Shown here: piece after piece, positions 54,025-62,547 of the stretch
Layout: each line of letters begins with the position of its first letter
Numbering within the stretch: the stretch's first letter is position 1
Assembly (NCBI GenBank): GCA_964461135.1
Contig: CAYWTB010000007.1
Span: forward strand, 1 to 64,000
Direction: 5' to 3'
DNA from: RQOF01 sp964461135
GTDB lineage: Bacteria; Calditrichota; Calditrichia; RBG-13-44-9
Length of the DNA: 64,000 nt
Position numbers and translations under genes: made by a program
The notes under the pieces: model-generated
What the model was told of the DNA's origin: nothing
Seen by the model: only the letters and a program-made list of their open reading frames with translations
Database searches by the model: none

Positions 54025-54345
54025 TTATCTCCTCGCATCAATGTGTAATCTGTTTAAAACATGAATTATTCATGATCAGGGGTACCAGGTTAACTCACAA
54101 TCATGATGAAACATTTGAGTAATATACCATTACGACGAAAACCATTTAGCTTTGTGAGACCCGTTTTTGGAATTCACCTTAATTCCCCCTCTATTTTTGT
54201 AAAAAAGGTGTTTGGGGGCGAGTGAGTAAAATAATCATAAGCCTCTTTATATTAACCCGACATCCATGATTCATGATACTAAATTTCTAAATGACCGGGA
54301 AGAATGTCGCCGGCACTCCCTTAAGTTGCCGTATGCGGTTCTGTT
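54025..54345. other. 321-bp gap with an inverted repeat/pseudoknot-like element
   Basis: No gene. CACCTT (54175-54180) can pair with AAGGTG (54205-54210), and CCCCC (54185-54189) inside that loop with GGGGG (54214-54218). Alternatively CCCCC...TTTTT and AAAAA...GGGGG form one hairpin. I found no second copy in the window. Orientation and role are unknown. Confidence 0.35.
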
Positions 54346-55218
54346 TCATTGAAGATTTTGTTTCAGTTTCAGACCATTTCCCTTATTGCGGGATCCCAGC
54401 CTCAAGGAAATCCAGGCACCGGCCAGCAGAATCAGCAGGGCAATAAGCCACTGGGAAAATCCGCCGGAAAGGCCAGGAAATATGGGAAACAGCGAAGCTA
54501 CCAGCAGGCCAAGGATGAAATACATGGTCTCTTTGGGAAATTTTTTCAGAAATATGTCAATAATCTTGGCAAATATCCAGATACCCAGCACAATACCCAG
54601 CCCCAGAAAAATAAGTGGCGGGATGTCCAGATTTTTCACCGCCCGGATAACCAGATGATATTGCCCGAGTAAGACTAGGATAAAAGAACCGGATACGCCC
54701 GGCATAATCATGGATCCTCCGGATAAAATTCCCGAGACGAATAATATTACAGCTTTAGACATGTCAAATGTCACCGGAGCCGAATTTTTAAGATGAACAT
54801 TCTCCGGAAAGGAAAAAAACATCCCCAGTATGAGGCACGCACCGGCAAGAAAAGTGATAACCGATACGGTAGTCAGTTTCATATCATGATGGGTATGGTA
54901 AATAGAGGGGATTGAACCGGCAATCAATCCGATGAAGAACATATATGTAAACGCTTCAAAGTAGGTTAACAGATAATCCATCACCCAGGAAAAGATGGCG
55001 ATGGAAATGCCTGCGCCCACAAAAACCAGCAGAAGAAAGACAAAATATTCCCGTCTTTTTTCCTTCACCAGAAGAATATTTCCGATGGCTTCAATCAGGC
55101 GCTCATAGATGCCCATTACTACCGCCATGGTACCTCCGGATACGCCGGGAATTATATTCGCAATACCAATAACCCCGCCTTTCATCAGCAGGGTCACCGC
55201 TTCCTTCATAAAATCCAT
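54346..55218 (-). CDS. DUF368 family polyprenyl-phosphate transporter (PopT-like)
   Basis: The 290-residue membrane protein has about eight helices and the double signature of DUF368: GGVIGIANIIPGVSGGTMAVVMG (core NIIPGVSGGTMA) near residue 20 and SGGSMIMPGVSGSFILVLLG near 160. DUF368 proteins, together with DedA proteins, have been identified as undecaprenyl-phosphate translocases that recycle the lipid carrier for wall and surface polysaccharides. It overlaps pcm by 13 nt at the end of a GT2-pcm-DUF368 operon, and the GT2 enzyme is also of a type that uses polyprenyl phosphate. Confidence 0.88.
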   Translation of the reverse strand: MDFMKEAVTLLMKGGVIGIANIIPGVSGGTMAVVMGIYERLIEAIGNILLVKEKRREYFVFLLLVFVGAGISIAIFSWVMDYLLTYFEAFTYMFFIGLIAGSIPSIYHTHHDMKLTTVSVITFLAGACLILGMFFSFPENVHLKNSAPVTFDMSKAVILFVSGILSGGSMIMPGVSGSFILVLLGQYHLVIRAVKNLDIPPLIFLGLGIVLGIWIFAKIIDIFLKKFPKETMYFILGLLVASLFPIFPGLSGGFSQWLIALLILLAGAWISLRLGSRNKGNGLKLKQNLQ

Positions 55219-55844
55219 CCTTTCTCTCCAATCAGTGGGACAAAACTTCTCCAGTTTTCTGTTCGTACAGTGTACTCTTCCCCATTTTTCTCAATTAAGT
55301 ACAACTTCTGCTGATCTGACTGTCCGACAGGGATAATCAGTCTTCCCTTTTCTACAAGCTGTTTTACGAGATTTTCCGGGATTGCCGGAGCTCCCGCGGT
55401 AACAATGATACGGTCATAAGGTGAAAATTCATTCCATCCCAGGGTTCCGTCCCCGCAGCGCACGGCAATACTGAAATAGCCCAGTTTTTCCAGCAATCTT
55501 CGGGTGCGGTTAGCCAGTTCCGCGATTCTTTCTATAGTAAAGATTTTTGCACCCATTTCTGCCAGTACCGCTGCCTGATATCCGCTGCCGGTACCAATCT
55601 CCAGTACTTTTTCACCACCGTTTATATCCAGCAGATGGCTCATAAGAGCCACGGTGCTGGGGTGGGAGATGGTCTGCCCGAAACCGATTGGCAGGCTCCC
55701 CCCCTCATATGCCTGATGTTCCAGAGCCGGTTCAACAAATGAATGCCTCGGGACTCTGCGCATGGCAGTGATCACCGCAGGATTATTAATTCCCACACCG
55801 TTCACATACTTCTTTACCATCAGGTTTCGCTGGCGCTCATACAT
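55206..55844 (-). CDS. pcm: protein-L-isoaspartate O-methyltransferase
   Basis: Pcm methylates isoaspartyl residues in damaged proteins using S-adenosylmethionine. The 212-residue protein has VPRHSFVEPAL, GFGQTISHPSTVALM, the cofactor loop VLEIGTGSGYQAAVLAEMG and GRLIIPVG, in normal order and length. It overlaps the glycosyltransferase gene by 25 nt and the DUF368 gene by 13 nt, so the three are very compact. The functional link to lipid-carrier genes is not obvious. Confidence 0.95.
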   Translation of the reverse strand: MYERQRNLMVKKYVNGVGINNPAVITAMRRVPRHSFVEPALEHQAYEGGSLPIGFGQTISHPSTVALMSHLLDINGGEKVLEIGTGSGYQAAVLAEMGAKIFTIERIAELANRTRRLLEKLGYFSIAVRCGDGTLGWNEFSPYDRIIVTAGAPAIPENLVKQLVEKGRLIIPVGQSDQQKLYLIEKNGEEYTVRTENWRSFVPLIGEKGWIL

Positions 55845-56554
55845 GAATTTTTGATCCGGTCTTTTAAAATTTTGAAAATTAAATTGACAAAATTTAAGCT
55901 ATCCCGCCAGTGATTAATAGAACTTTTTTCGGTGCTGTAGATGGTGGGTATAGGAATCGATGCGATGGTAAATCTGTTCCAGCCGGCTTTAATAAGCATT
56001 TCGCTTTCCAGATGAAACCGTTTTTCCTCCAGGATTAAATTTGACAGAACATCTGAGGCAATCAGCCGAAAACCACACTGGCTGTCCCTCACCAGTTGAC
56101 CCGTGAGACATGAAATTATTAAAGAGGTTAAGGTATTGGACAGAATTCTGGGCAAGGGCATATAGAGCGGATTTCTCCTGCGGTAACCTATAACCACCTC
56201 TCCCTTTCCCAGCTGGTATGCTTTTACAAACTCAGGAATATATTCCGGCGGATGCTGGAGATCTGCATCCATGGTAATGATTACTTGAGGTGAATAATTT
56301 TCCATGAGGTATGTAAAACCGGTCTTCAGTGCCATACCCTTTCCCAGATTGCGGTTATGCCGGATTAACTGAAAAAACGGCGGAACTCCGGTGGGCAGAA
56401 CTAACCGGGGTTCGGATCCATCATCAACAAACACCACCCGACAGCTGGAATTTCTGCAGGAGTGAACTATTCTCAGAATCAGGGTTTCCAGTTGTTCCGG
56501 TGGTGGTTGAAAAGCAGGAACAACTATTCCAATTGAACTAACTGACGGTTTCAC
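55820..56554 (-). CDS. family 2 glycosyltransferase, polyprenyl-phosphate sugar synthase type
   Basis: The 244-residue GT-A enzyme has VVPAFQPPPEQLETL, RVVFVDDGSEP, the metal site TMDADLQHPPEYIPEFV, and DSQCGFRLIAS, the last typical of the DPM1/GtrB-like enzymes that transfer mannose or glucose to dolichyl or undecaprenyl phosphate. No C-terminal membrane helices, so it would act at the inner face of the membrane. Translation starts with GTG at 56554, with no clear ribosome site. Coupled to pcm and DUF368. Confidence 0.85.
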   Translation of the reverse strand: MKPSVSSIGIVVPAFQPPPEQLETLILRIVHSCRNSSCRVVFVDDGSEPRLVLPTGVPPFFQLIRHNRNLGKGMALKTGFTYLMENYSPQVIITMDADLQHPPEYIPEFVKAYQLGKGEVVIGYRRRNPLYMPLPRILSNTLTSLIISCLTGQLVRDSQCGFRLIASDVLSNLILEEKRFHLESEMLIKAGWNRFTIASIPIPTIYSTEKSSINHWRDSLNFVNLIFKILKDRIKNSCMSASET

Positions 56555-56748
56555 GCAAGGTATGATTAATTATAAAGTGAGATATTTAAAGAAACCGATC
56601 TATTCATAAAACATTGAATATGCATTGATTACCATATGATTTTGGGGCATTTAACTAATATATCGGTCTTATGTTATAAAAACTGTCAGAGATGCAAAAA
56701 ATCATATTATCTTCTGTTTTTATATAACCGGATTATACATTATTATTT

Positions 56749-58380
56749 TCAAAACTTCAGTTGTTCTCTTAATCGTGGAATATGACCACGCCCCATCGCT
56801 TTTACGGCGCAATCCAGTTCCAGATACCGTTTAATTTCCTGATCACTCAACATACCGAAAGCATCGATTATAACAGCCGGTTTACCGATGAATTTAATGA
56901 CCTCATCCGCTTTTAAATGTAGATATGATTTATGTCTTACTGCAAAAACCACCGCATCCGCTCCCTGCAGGGCTTTTTTTAAGTCTTTCAGGATACGAAT
57001 TTCTTTCAATTTCTCCTGGTTCCGAAAAAAGGTTTTCCGGCTATGTCCTTTTCCCGGATAAGTATCCTGTGCCTCCAATTCCCACCAATGATCCACATAT
57101 GGATCATGAATTCTGATTTCTGCTCCCATTTCCGATAATTTCCGAACCAGAATTTCAGAACCACTATAACGTGTATCCCCCACATCCTCGCGGTATGAAG
57201 CACCCAAAATTAATACTTCAGCAGCTGCAATCGGGCGATGCATCAGACGAAGAGCATCGCGGACCAACTGGGCGGCATGGGTTGCCCTGGTATCATTGAT
57301 ATCGATCGCCAGAGGGGTTATTTTAAAAATATCATCTTCAAAACCCATTATATGTTTATAAGCCCACATACCTAATCCGCCATCTTTGGGCAGACAATAC
57401 CCACCAATACCGGGACCAGGGAAAAGAATATTTGAATGGGTAGGTCTCACTTTAATAGCTTCAATGACCTTCATAATATCAACCCCGTTCCGTTCGGCAA
57501 ATAAACTCCATTCGTCCATAAAGGCTAATATTGTAGCCCGATAACTGTTCTCTACAATCTTGGCAGTCTCACTTTCAATGGGTCGATCCAGAACCGTCAG
57601 AGGAAACTTTTCCGTATTTAACACCTCATTCAGAAATTTTACCACCCTTTCTCTGGCCTCATCATTAATACCACTGCATACCCGCCAGAAATCGCGTATA
57701 CTGGCAATATAATTTCGGCCAGGCATTACTCTTTCGTAACTGTGGGCTAACAAGGGATCTTTTTTTATACCCCGTTTCCGGAATATTTTTCGCATGATCG
57801 GATAGGCCACCTGTTCCGTTGTACCGGGAGCGACAGTCGTTTCAATAATCACAAGTGTATTATCATTAATATGCTCAGCAATAATTCCGAACGATTGTTC
57901 CAGTGCCTGCATCTCCACATCTCCACTCCTGACATTACCCAGTTCATTTTTGAGATAATCACACTGGACATCTACCACCACTACATCTGCCAGAGTTAGT
58001 ACATCATAAGTGTACGTTGCAATGAAAGTTTTTTTATCAATCACACATCGCTTAATCATGGGTTCTACTTCGGGATCCTCCGCTTTGACCGGAGAAATTC
58101 CCCGGTTCAATAATGGGATTTTCCAGAAACTTCTAACGCTGGGTCTTTGAACACCAATTACAAATTTGGATGGTTTCCCGGTTTTTTTATTAACAGTATC
58201 AGCAACAATCGCGGCCATTACAGCTCCCACAAATCCCAGACCCATCACCACTACAATTTCCCGTCCAAGCTCTCGTTGTTGGCTAACCAGCTTCGAAATT
58301 TGTTCAAATTCAACTTTGTACTCGGATTCGGATGGAATGGCTACTTTTTCTCCTTCCGGACTGATAGAATACGATTTCAT
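56749..58380 (-). CDS. nucleotide-sugar dehydrogenase (UDP-glucose/UDP-ManNAc dehydrogenase family)
   Basis: A 543-residue enzyme that oxidises a UDP-hexose to the uronate, supplying surface polysaccharide. VVMGLGFVGAVMAAIVAD (Gly47-x-Gly-xx-Gly52) binds NAD; IETTVAPGTTEQVAYPIM, ESETAKIVENSYRA and the catalytic Cys in GPGIGGYCLPKDGG near 327 are present. It is longer than typical (about 430): about 40 extra residues at the N terminus and longer loops, for example VQRPSVRSFWKIPLLNRG. A GAGG site is 5 nt before ATG. No polysaccharide cluster adjoins it. Confidence 0.9.
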   Translation of the reverse strand: MKSYSISPEGEKVAIPSESEYKVEFEQISKLVSQQRELGREIVVVMGLGFVGAVMAAIVADTVNKKTGKPSKFVIGVQRPSVRSFWKIPLLNRGISPVKAEDPEVEPMIKRCVIDKKTFIATYTYDVLTLADVVVVDVQCDYLKNELGNVRSGDVEMQALEQSFGIIAEHINDNTLVIIETTVAPGTTEQVAYPIMRKIFRKRGIKKDPLLAHSYERVMPGRNYIASIRDFWRVCSGINDEARERVVKFLNEVLNTEKFPLTVLDRPIESETAKIVENSYRATILAFMDEWSLFAERNGVDIMKVIEAIKVRPTHSNILFPGPGIGGYCLPKDGGLGMWAYKHIMGFEDDIFKITPLAIDINDTRATHAAQLVRDALRLMHRPIAAAEVLILGASYREDVGDTRYSGSEILVRKLSEMGAEIRIHDPYVDHWWELEAQDTYPGKGHSRKTFFRNQEKLKEIRILKDLKKALQGADAVVFAVRHKSYLHLKADEVIKFIGKPAVIIDAFGMLSDQEIKRYLELDCAVKAMGRGHIPRLREQLKF

Positions 58381-58480
58381 TTTAACCTCATATTTTATTT
58401 AATTTCCCAATATTGCGACTTCTCTCTATTGATTAATTCAGTAAAACAGAAAATATGCGAATAATTATGCCATTGGTAAT

Positions 58481-58517
58481 AAAATAAAGAGGGGAATCTT
58501 GACAGATTCCCCTCTTT
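58481..58517 (-). terminator. rho-independent terminator of the tRNA-Pro gene
   Basis: A 14-bp perfect stem AAAGAGGGGAATCT (58486-58499) with AGATTCCCCTCTTT (58504-58517), 4-nt loop, followed on the minus strand by TTTATTTT. It ends the tRNA transcript 3 nt after its CCA. Confidence 0.85.
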
Positions 58518-58519
58518 TC

Positions 58520-58597
58520 TGGTCGGAGCGACTGGATTTGAACCAGCGACCCCTACCACCCCAAGGTAGTGCGCTATCCAGGCTGCGCCACGCTCCG
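58520..58597 (-). tRNA. tRNA-Pro, anticodon GGG
   Basis: A complete cloverleaf on the minus strand: acceptor CGGAGCG/CGCTCCG, D arm GCGC...GCGC, anticodon stem CTACC/GGTAG with loop TTGGGGT (anticodon GGG, reading CCC/CCU), T arm GCTGG TTCAAAT CCAGT, discriminator A. CCA is encoded in the DNA (58520-58522). A near-consensus promoter and a strong terminator make it a stand-alone unit. Confidence 0.95.
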
Positions 58598-58606
58598 AAC
58601 GCTGAA

Positions 58607-58635
58607 AATTTAATATATTTTATCAGATTTGTCAA
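58607..58635 (-). promoter_or_regulatory. tRNA-Pro promoter
   Basis: On the minus strand TTGACA (58630-58635), 17 bp, TAAATT (58607-58612). The predicted start near 58600 is 3 nt before the tRNA 5' end. Confidence 0.7.
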
Positions 58636-58650
58636 TGAGCTTTACATATA

Positions 58651-58995
58651 TTAATCATTCAACAGATTTCTTATTTCATCTACTTCCATTCTGATTTCAG
58701 ATAACACGCTTTTCAGATAGGAGGGGCTGTCGGTATCCCGGGTAGGATTATATGCTTTCAATTTTTCATGCACCGCCTCATCATCAAGTTTGTGGACATA
58801 GATCAGATCCCGGATGTAAAAAATAAGCTTTAAATCTTTTTCCAGATAGCTACGGTTGGAAGCCCGGTTCCGTACCGGCTTAATCTGCGGATATTGCACT
58901 TCCCAGCGCTTAATAACCGCATCACTGAGACCGGTAAGACGACATACTTCCCGCAGAGAATAGACCAACTTGCGTTTCGGCTTTTGAATCCGCAT
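58651..58995 (-). CDS. MerR-family transcriptional regulator
   Basis: The 114-residue protein is an N-terminal winged helix-turn-helix of the MerR family: YSLREVCRLTGLSDAVIKRWEVQYPQIKPVRNRASNRSY (core LSDAVIKRWE), then a dimerisation helix and a short tail of about 30 residues. It lacks a large effector domain and metal-binding cysteines, as in MlrA-like or stand-alone MerR regulators. It has an AGGAA site before the ATG and an inverted repeat upstream. Target unknown; possibly itself. Confidence 0.85.
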   Translation of the reverse strand: MRIQKPKRKLVYSLREVCRLTGLSDAVIKRWEVQYPQIKPVRNRASNRSYLEKDLKLIFYIRDLIYVHKLDDEAVHEKLKAYNPTRDTDSPSYLKSVLSEIRMEVDEIRNLLND

Positions 58996-59354
58996 AAGAA
59001 CTTCCTGATGTTTTTTATTTCGTGGATGGTATCCGACCCTGATACCTTATTTCTAATCCATCATTTCCGTAATATCTTTTAAAAATAATAAAATCCGTTA
59101 ATTTAATGAAAGATTCCGCCCCCGGGACATCTTTCCATCTGCTTCCGCACGGTATCAACAATTTAAAGAACAATTAAATTGACAACCACATATGGGAATA
59201 ATTTTCAGTCAGAACGAAAAAACCACACAAGTGTTTTAATAATTCTGACGATATATGATTACAACAACATAATATAATATCCTGCTAACTGAAAATCCAA
59301 AATGCAATAATTATGATCTGCTTTTTGAGACGGGTTTAATTTAAGCTCCCGCTT
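58996..59354. other. 359-bp gap between merR-type gene and ftsY
   Basis: AT-rich; the only structure I see is the inverted repeat at 59028-59046. No gene supported. Confidence 0.5.
59028..59046. promoter_or_regulatory. inverted repeat upstream of the MerR-type gene, candidate operator
   Basis: GGTATC (59028-59033), 7 bp, GATACC (59041-59046), 33 bp ahead of the gene start. MerR proteins bind such repeats at their own promoters. Confidence 0.35.
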
Positions 59355-60287
59355 TTAACCGGCCTGTTCATTGTACGGCTGGAATAATCCTTCTGCAAAC
59401 AGCCGGGGATCGAACGGTTCCAGATCATCGATCTGTTCTCCCAGCCCAATATATTCTACCGGCAGTTTTAATTCGTGTGAGATGGCAATCACCACCCCTC
59501 CCTTGGCTGTTCCATCCAGTTTAGTAAGAATAATACCATCCGCGCCAATTGATCCGATAAACTGTTTGGCTTGTGAAATTGAATTCTGGCCGGTGGTGGC
59601 ATCCAGTACCAGCAAGGTCTGGTGGGGAGCTTCGGGGATGATCTTGCGGATCACCCTCTGCATTTTTTTCAATTCTTCCATCAGATTAACCCGGGTGTGC
59701 AACCTGCCTGCGGTATCAATTATAACCACCTGCTTACCGCGACTTCTGGCAGACTGCAGCGCATCATAGACCACAGCACTCGGGTCCGCACCTTCCTGGT
59801 GTTTTATCATATCCACACCGGCACGATCTGCCCAGATCTGCAGCTGCTCAATAGCGGCTGCCCTGAATGTATCCGCAGCCACCAGCAGCACATCTTTCCC
59901 CTCCTGTTTATACCTCCAGGCCAGTTTTGCAATGGAAGTGGTTTTCCCCGTACCGTTCACCCCTACAACGAAAATAACAAACGGAACAGGCAGAGACTGA
60001 TCTTGTTCGCTGCGGGGCGATTCAAACATCCCCGCTATCTCTTCCTTCAGGATTTGAAAAAGCTGATCGGCATTTTCATAATTCTTCCGCTTTACCTGAT
60101 GTTTTACCCGTTCAATGATATCCGTTGTCGTTGAAACACCCACGTCACCGGAAATCAGCAGATCCTCAATTTCTTCCAGCAAATCGTCATCAATTTTTCT
60201 CGCAAAAAAGATCACATCCTGAATTTGATTAAAAACCTGTTCCCTCGTTTTGCTGAGTCCGCTCTTTAACTTGTCAAAAAAATCCAT
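59355..60287 (-). CDS. ftsY: signal recognition particle receptor FtsY
   Basis: The 310-residue SRP GTPase consists of the NG domain only, without the long acidic N-terminal domain of the E. coli protein. GTPase motifs are clear: VGVNGTGKTTSIAKLAW near 114, ADTFRAAAIEQL, VIIDTAGRLHTRVNLMEEL near 195, ILTKLDGTAKGG near 258 and GLGEQIDDLEPFDPRLFAEGLF at the C terminus. It delivers ribosome-SRP complexes to the Sec translocon. An AGGGATC site precedes the ATG; it lies 92 nt after the GGR gene and may be co-transcribed. Confidence 0.97.
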   Translation of the reverse strand: MDFFDKLKSGLSKTREQVFNQIQDVIFFARKIDDDLLEEIEDLLISGDVGVSTTTDIIERVKHQVKRKNYENADQLFQILKEEIAGMFESPRSEQDQSLPVPFVIFVVGVNGTGKTTSIAKLAWRYKQEGKDVLLVAADTFRAAAIEQLQIWADRAGVDMIKHQEGADPSAVVYDALQSARSRGKQVVIIDTAGRLHTRVNLMEELKKMQRVIRKIIPEAPHQTLLVLDATTGQNSISQAKQFIGSIGADGIILTKLDGTAKGGVVIAISHELKLPVEYIGLGEQIDDLEPFDPRLFAEGLFQPYNEQAG

Positions 60288-60379
60288 CTGAAGATCCCTG
60301 AATTTTTACAAATTCCTGCACGTCTTGCCGGTGACATGTCCGACAGTCAGATTGTGTCTATCTTTTTAAAAAAAATATT

Positions 60380-61579
60380 TTATACCGGTGAAAAAAGTTT
60401 AATCACATCAATAATAAAAGCCGGATGACTTTTGAATGCAATCTTAAAAAGATTCAGCAGATTCTGTTTGTCGGGATTCAACCGCAGGTATTCCTTAGCA
60501 ATGGTATTAAAATGATGATCCTCAAATTTCATAAGTGCCTCTTTAAGGCGATAGAACCGCTGATGACTTTTTCCCACTCTCTTGTGCCATTGCCGGGGAT
60601 AATCCATAAGATCCTTTTCTCCGCATTTATTTTCTTTTAGAGCCGTGGCAGCCACTTCCCCGGCTGTTTTACCGGCAATCATCCCGGAAACAATTCCGCC
60701 TCCCGAAATGGGATTGGTCTGATGGGCGGCATCACCCACCACCATAAAACCATTGGCCACAATCTTCTTCAGAGTCTTATCCACCGGAACACCACCAACG
60801 GTGCAGGAGACAACTGATGATTGCGGAAAATATCTGTTCAGAAAAATTTCCAGGTAAGCTTCCGGGCTCTTTTTCCGGGCAATATTTCCCGAAATACCCA
60901 GCCCCACATTGGCGGTATTATCCCCTTTAGGAAAAATCCAGGCATACCCTCCCGGAGCAAATTCCTGTGAAAAATAAAAATCACAGGTATCAGAATCTAG
61001 AGGAATCCCCGCCAGGGTGTACTGCACACAGGTTTCCATGTCTTTCACCTTAACGGTCGAATCAATACCTGCCCAGCGCGCCACCCGGGATTCGACTCCA
61101 TCGGCGGCTATCACAATCCTGCTTCTGACAAACATTCTCTTCCCTTCCAGTAGTACCTCAACTCCCTCAATATTCCGACCGTTGCGTAATATACCAAGGA
61201 CCTCTGCAGACGTTACCAGTTGAACTCCCGCCCTGGCTGCCTTCAATGCCAGTTCATAATCGAACAGACGGCGATGCAGAACATAACCAGTCTCATCAAT
61301 GTTTATATATACAGAAGTACCATCGGGTGCCACCAGCCGGAATTTTGATATTTCAGCGGCAATGCAGCCGGGAGTAATATCCTGTTCAAGCAGATTTTCT
61401 AGATCTTTTTTAGCTACCCCCTCCGCACAACGTACCGGGGTGCCCACTTCTCGGTCTTTTTCCAGTAACAGAACTTTGAGCTGGTGTCGGGCTGCTTGCC
61501 ATGCCGCCATGGAACCGGCAGGACCAGCCCCGGCAACAATTATATCATATGACTTATCTATTTGGTTGGACAGATACAT
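60380..61579 (-). CDS. geranylgeranyl reductase family flavoprotein
   Basis: The 399-residue FAD enzyme is of the geranylgeranyl reductase (GGR/BchP) family, reducing isoprenoid chains of lipids, quinones or chlorophyll. It has IIVAGAGPAGSMAAW near residue 14, VGTPVRCAEGVAK, the AADGVESRVARW segment and MVVGDAAHQTNPISGGGI near 283. It lies 2 nt after the UbiA gene, so the two probably act on one product. Archaeal-type ether lipid or saturated menaquinone synthesis are candidates; neither is proven. Confidence 0.9.
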   Translation of the reverse strand: MYLSNQIDKSYDIIVAGAGPAGSMAAWQAARHQLKVLLLEKDREVGTPVRCAEGVAKKDLENLLEQDITPGCIAAEISKFRLVAPDGTSVYINIDETGYVLHRRLFDYELALKAARAGVQLVTSAEVLGILRNGRNIEGVEVLLEGKRMFVRSRIVIAADGVESRVARWAGIDSTVKVKDMETCVQYTLAGIPLDSDTCDFYFSQEFAPGGYAWIFPKGDNTANVGLGISGNIARKKSPEAYLEIFLNRYFPQSSVVSCTVGGVPVDKTLKKIVANGFMVVGDAAHQTNPISGGGIVSGMIAGKTAGEVAATALKENKCGEKDLMDYPRQWHKRVGKSHQRFYRLKEALMKFEDHHFNTIAKEYLRLNPDKQNLLNLFKIAFKSHPAFIIDVIKLFSPV

Positions 61580-61581
61580 AA

Positions 61582-62547
61582 TTATTCCCCGCGAAAATTT
61601 GGATAATCAAATTGAAAACGAAAACGATAGTAATACCTGCTTAAAAAAAATACGGTGACCATTGTCAAAAAATAGAGCGGGAACTTCAGACAGACCATCA
61701 TGGAAAAGAAAAAAATGGCCATTTTAATAAACCGCACTGCTCCCGCCACGCTGGGACGATACACCAAATCGATAAAATTGACAATGAGGAAAAGATTGAT
61801 TATAAGAAGAAACTGATCACTCAACCAGAAAGATACAACCAGTGACAAAACATATAATACGGATGCGGCGATCAGAGTTATTGAAAATCCGTAAGCAACC
61901 GCAAAGGTCTTCTTGCTGGCGGCGTTATCACCTTTCATGTCAGGAAGCGTGGTCAGTAAATAAAGAGAGGTATTTAAAAACAGATATGGCAGTGAATGAA
62001 GAAAAAAAGTATCGTTGAGCGGCTGGTTTATCACCCAGCCAAGACCAAATGCAATCCAGCCCATCAGCATATTCAGGATGAGACCTCCCAGCGGACGGTT
62101 TTTATATTGAAATGGTTGAAAATTATATAAATAGCCGGTAATAAAAATAAAAATTACCACCAGCACTACAGTGGAGATATTAATGAAAAATCCAGCCAGG
62201 ATGGCCAACACCAGGAGTATTATGCTCTCCCGTCCTGCCTTACGCTTACTGATAAATCCTTCTCCCACCAGAAATAATTTTCTGTTTCTCCGGTCCGATT
62301 CAACATCTTCCATCTGATTCAGAATAAAACTTCCACCCATAGCCAGCATGAAAATAAGCATGGCCAGTACAATCTTTCCATTCCAGAATTCAATAATATA
62401 GGTTTTCTCCAGCACATCACTAACCAGTTGTAATTGATGGGTCTCCGCCAGGTAACCGGCCAGCAGGGTGTTCCATCCCGGGAAAAACAACATGGGTCGG
62501 GTAATAAACAGATAATCAAGTTTATGTATGCGGGGATTATTTGGCAC
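61582..62547 (-). CDS. UbiA-family prenyltransferase
   Basis: The protein of 321 residues has about eight membrane helices. UbiA-family enzymes join a prenyl diphosphate to an aromatic or glycerol acceptor. The first Asp-rich motif is NQMEDVESDRRN and the second LPDMKGDNAASKKTFA; the first lacks the usual RPxxxG tail. Start: GTG 62547 with AGGA 6 nt upstream; longer frames overlap the PHP gene deeply and are unlikely. The gene overlaps the PHP stop by 11 nt and is followed 2 nt later by the GGR gene. Confidence 0.85.
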   Translation of the reverse strand: MPNNPRIHKLDYLFITRPMLFFPGWNTLLAGYLAETHQLQLVSDVLEKTYIIEFWNGKIVLAMLIFMLAMGGSFILNQMEDVESDRRNRKLFLVGEGFISKRKAGRESIILLVLAILAGFFINISTVVLVVIFIFITGYLYNFQPFQYKNRPLGGLILNMLMGWIAFGLGWVINQPLNDTFFLHSLPYLFLNTSLYLLTTLPDMKGDNAASKKTFAVAYGFSITLIAASVLYVLSLVVSFWLSDQFLLIINLFLIVNFIDLVYRPSVAGAVRFIKMAIFFFSMMVCLKFPLYFLTMVTVFFLSRYYYRFRFQFDYPNFRGE

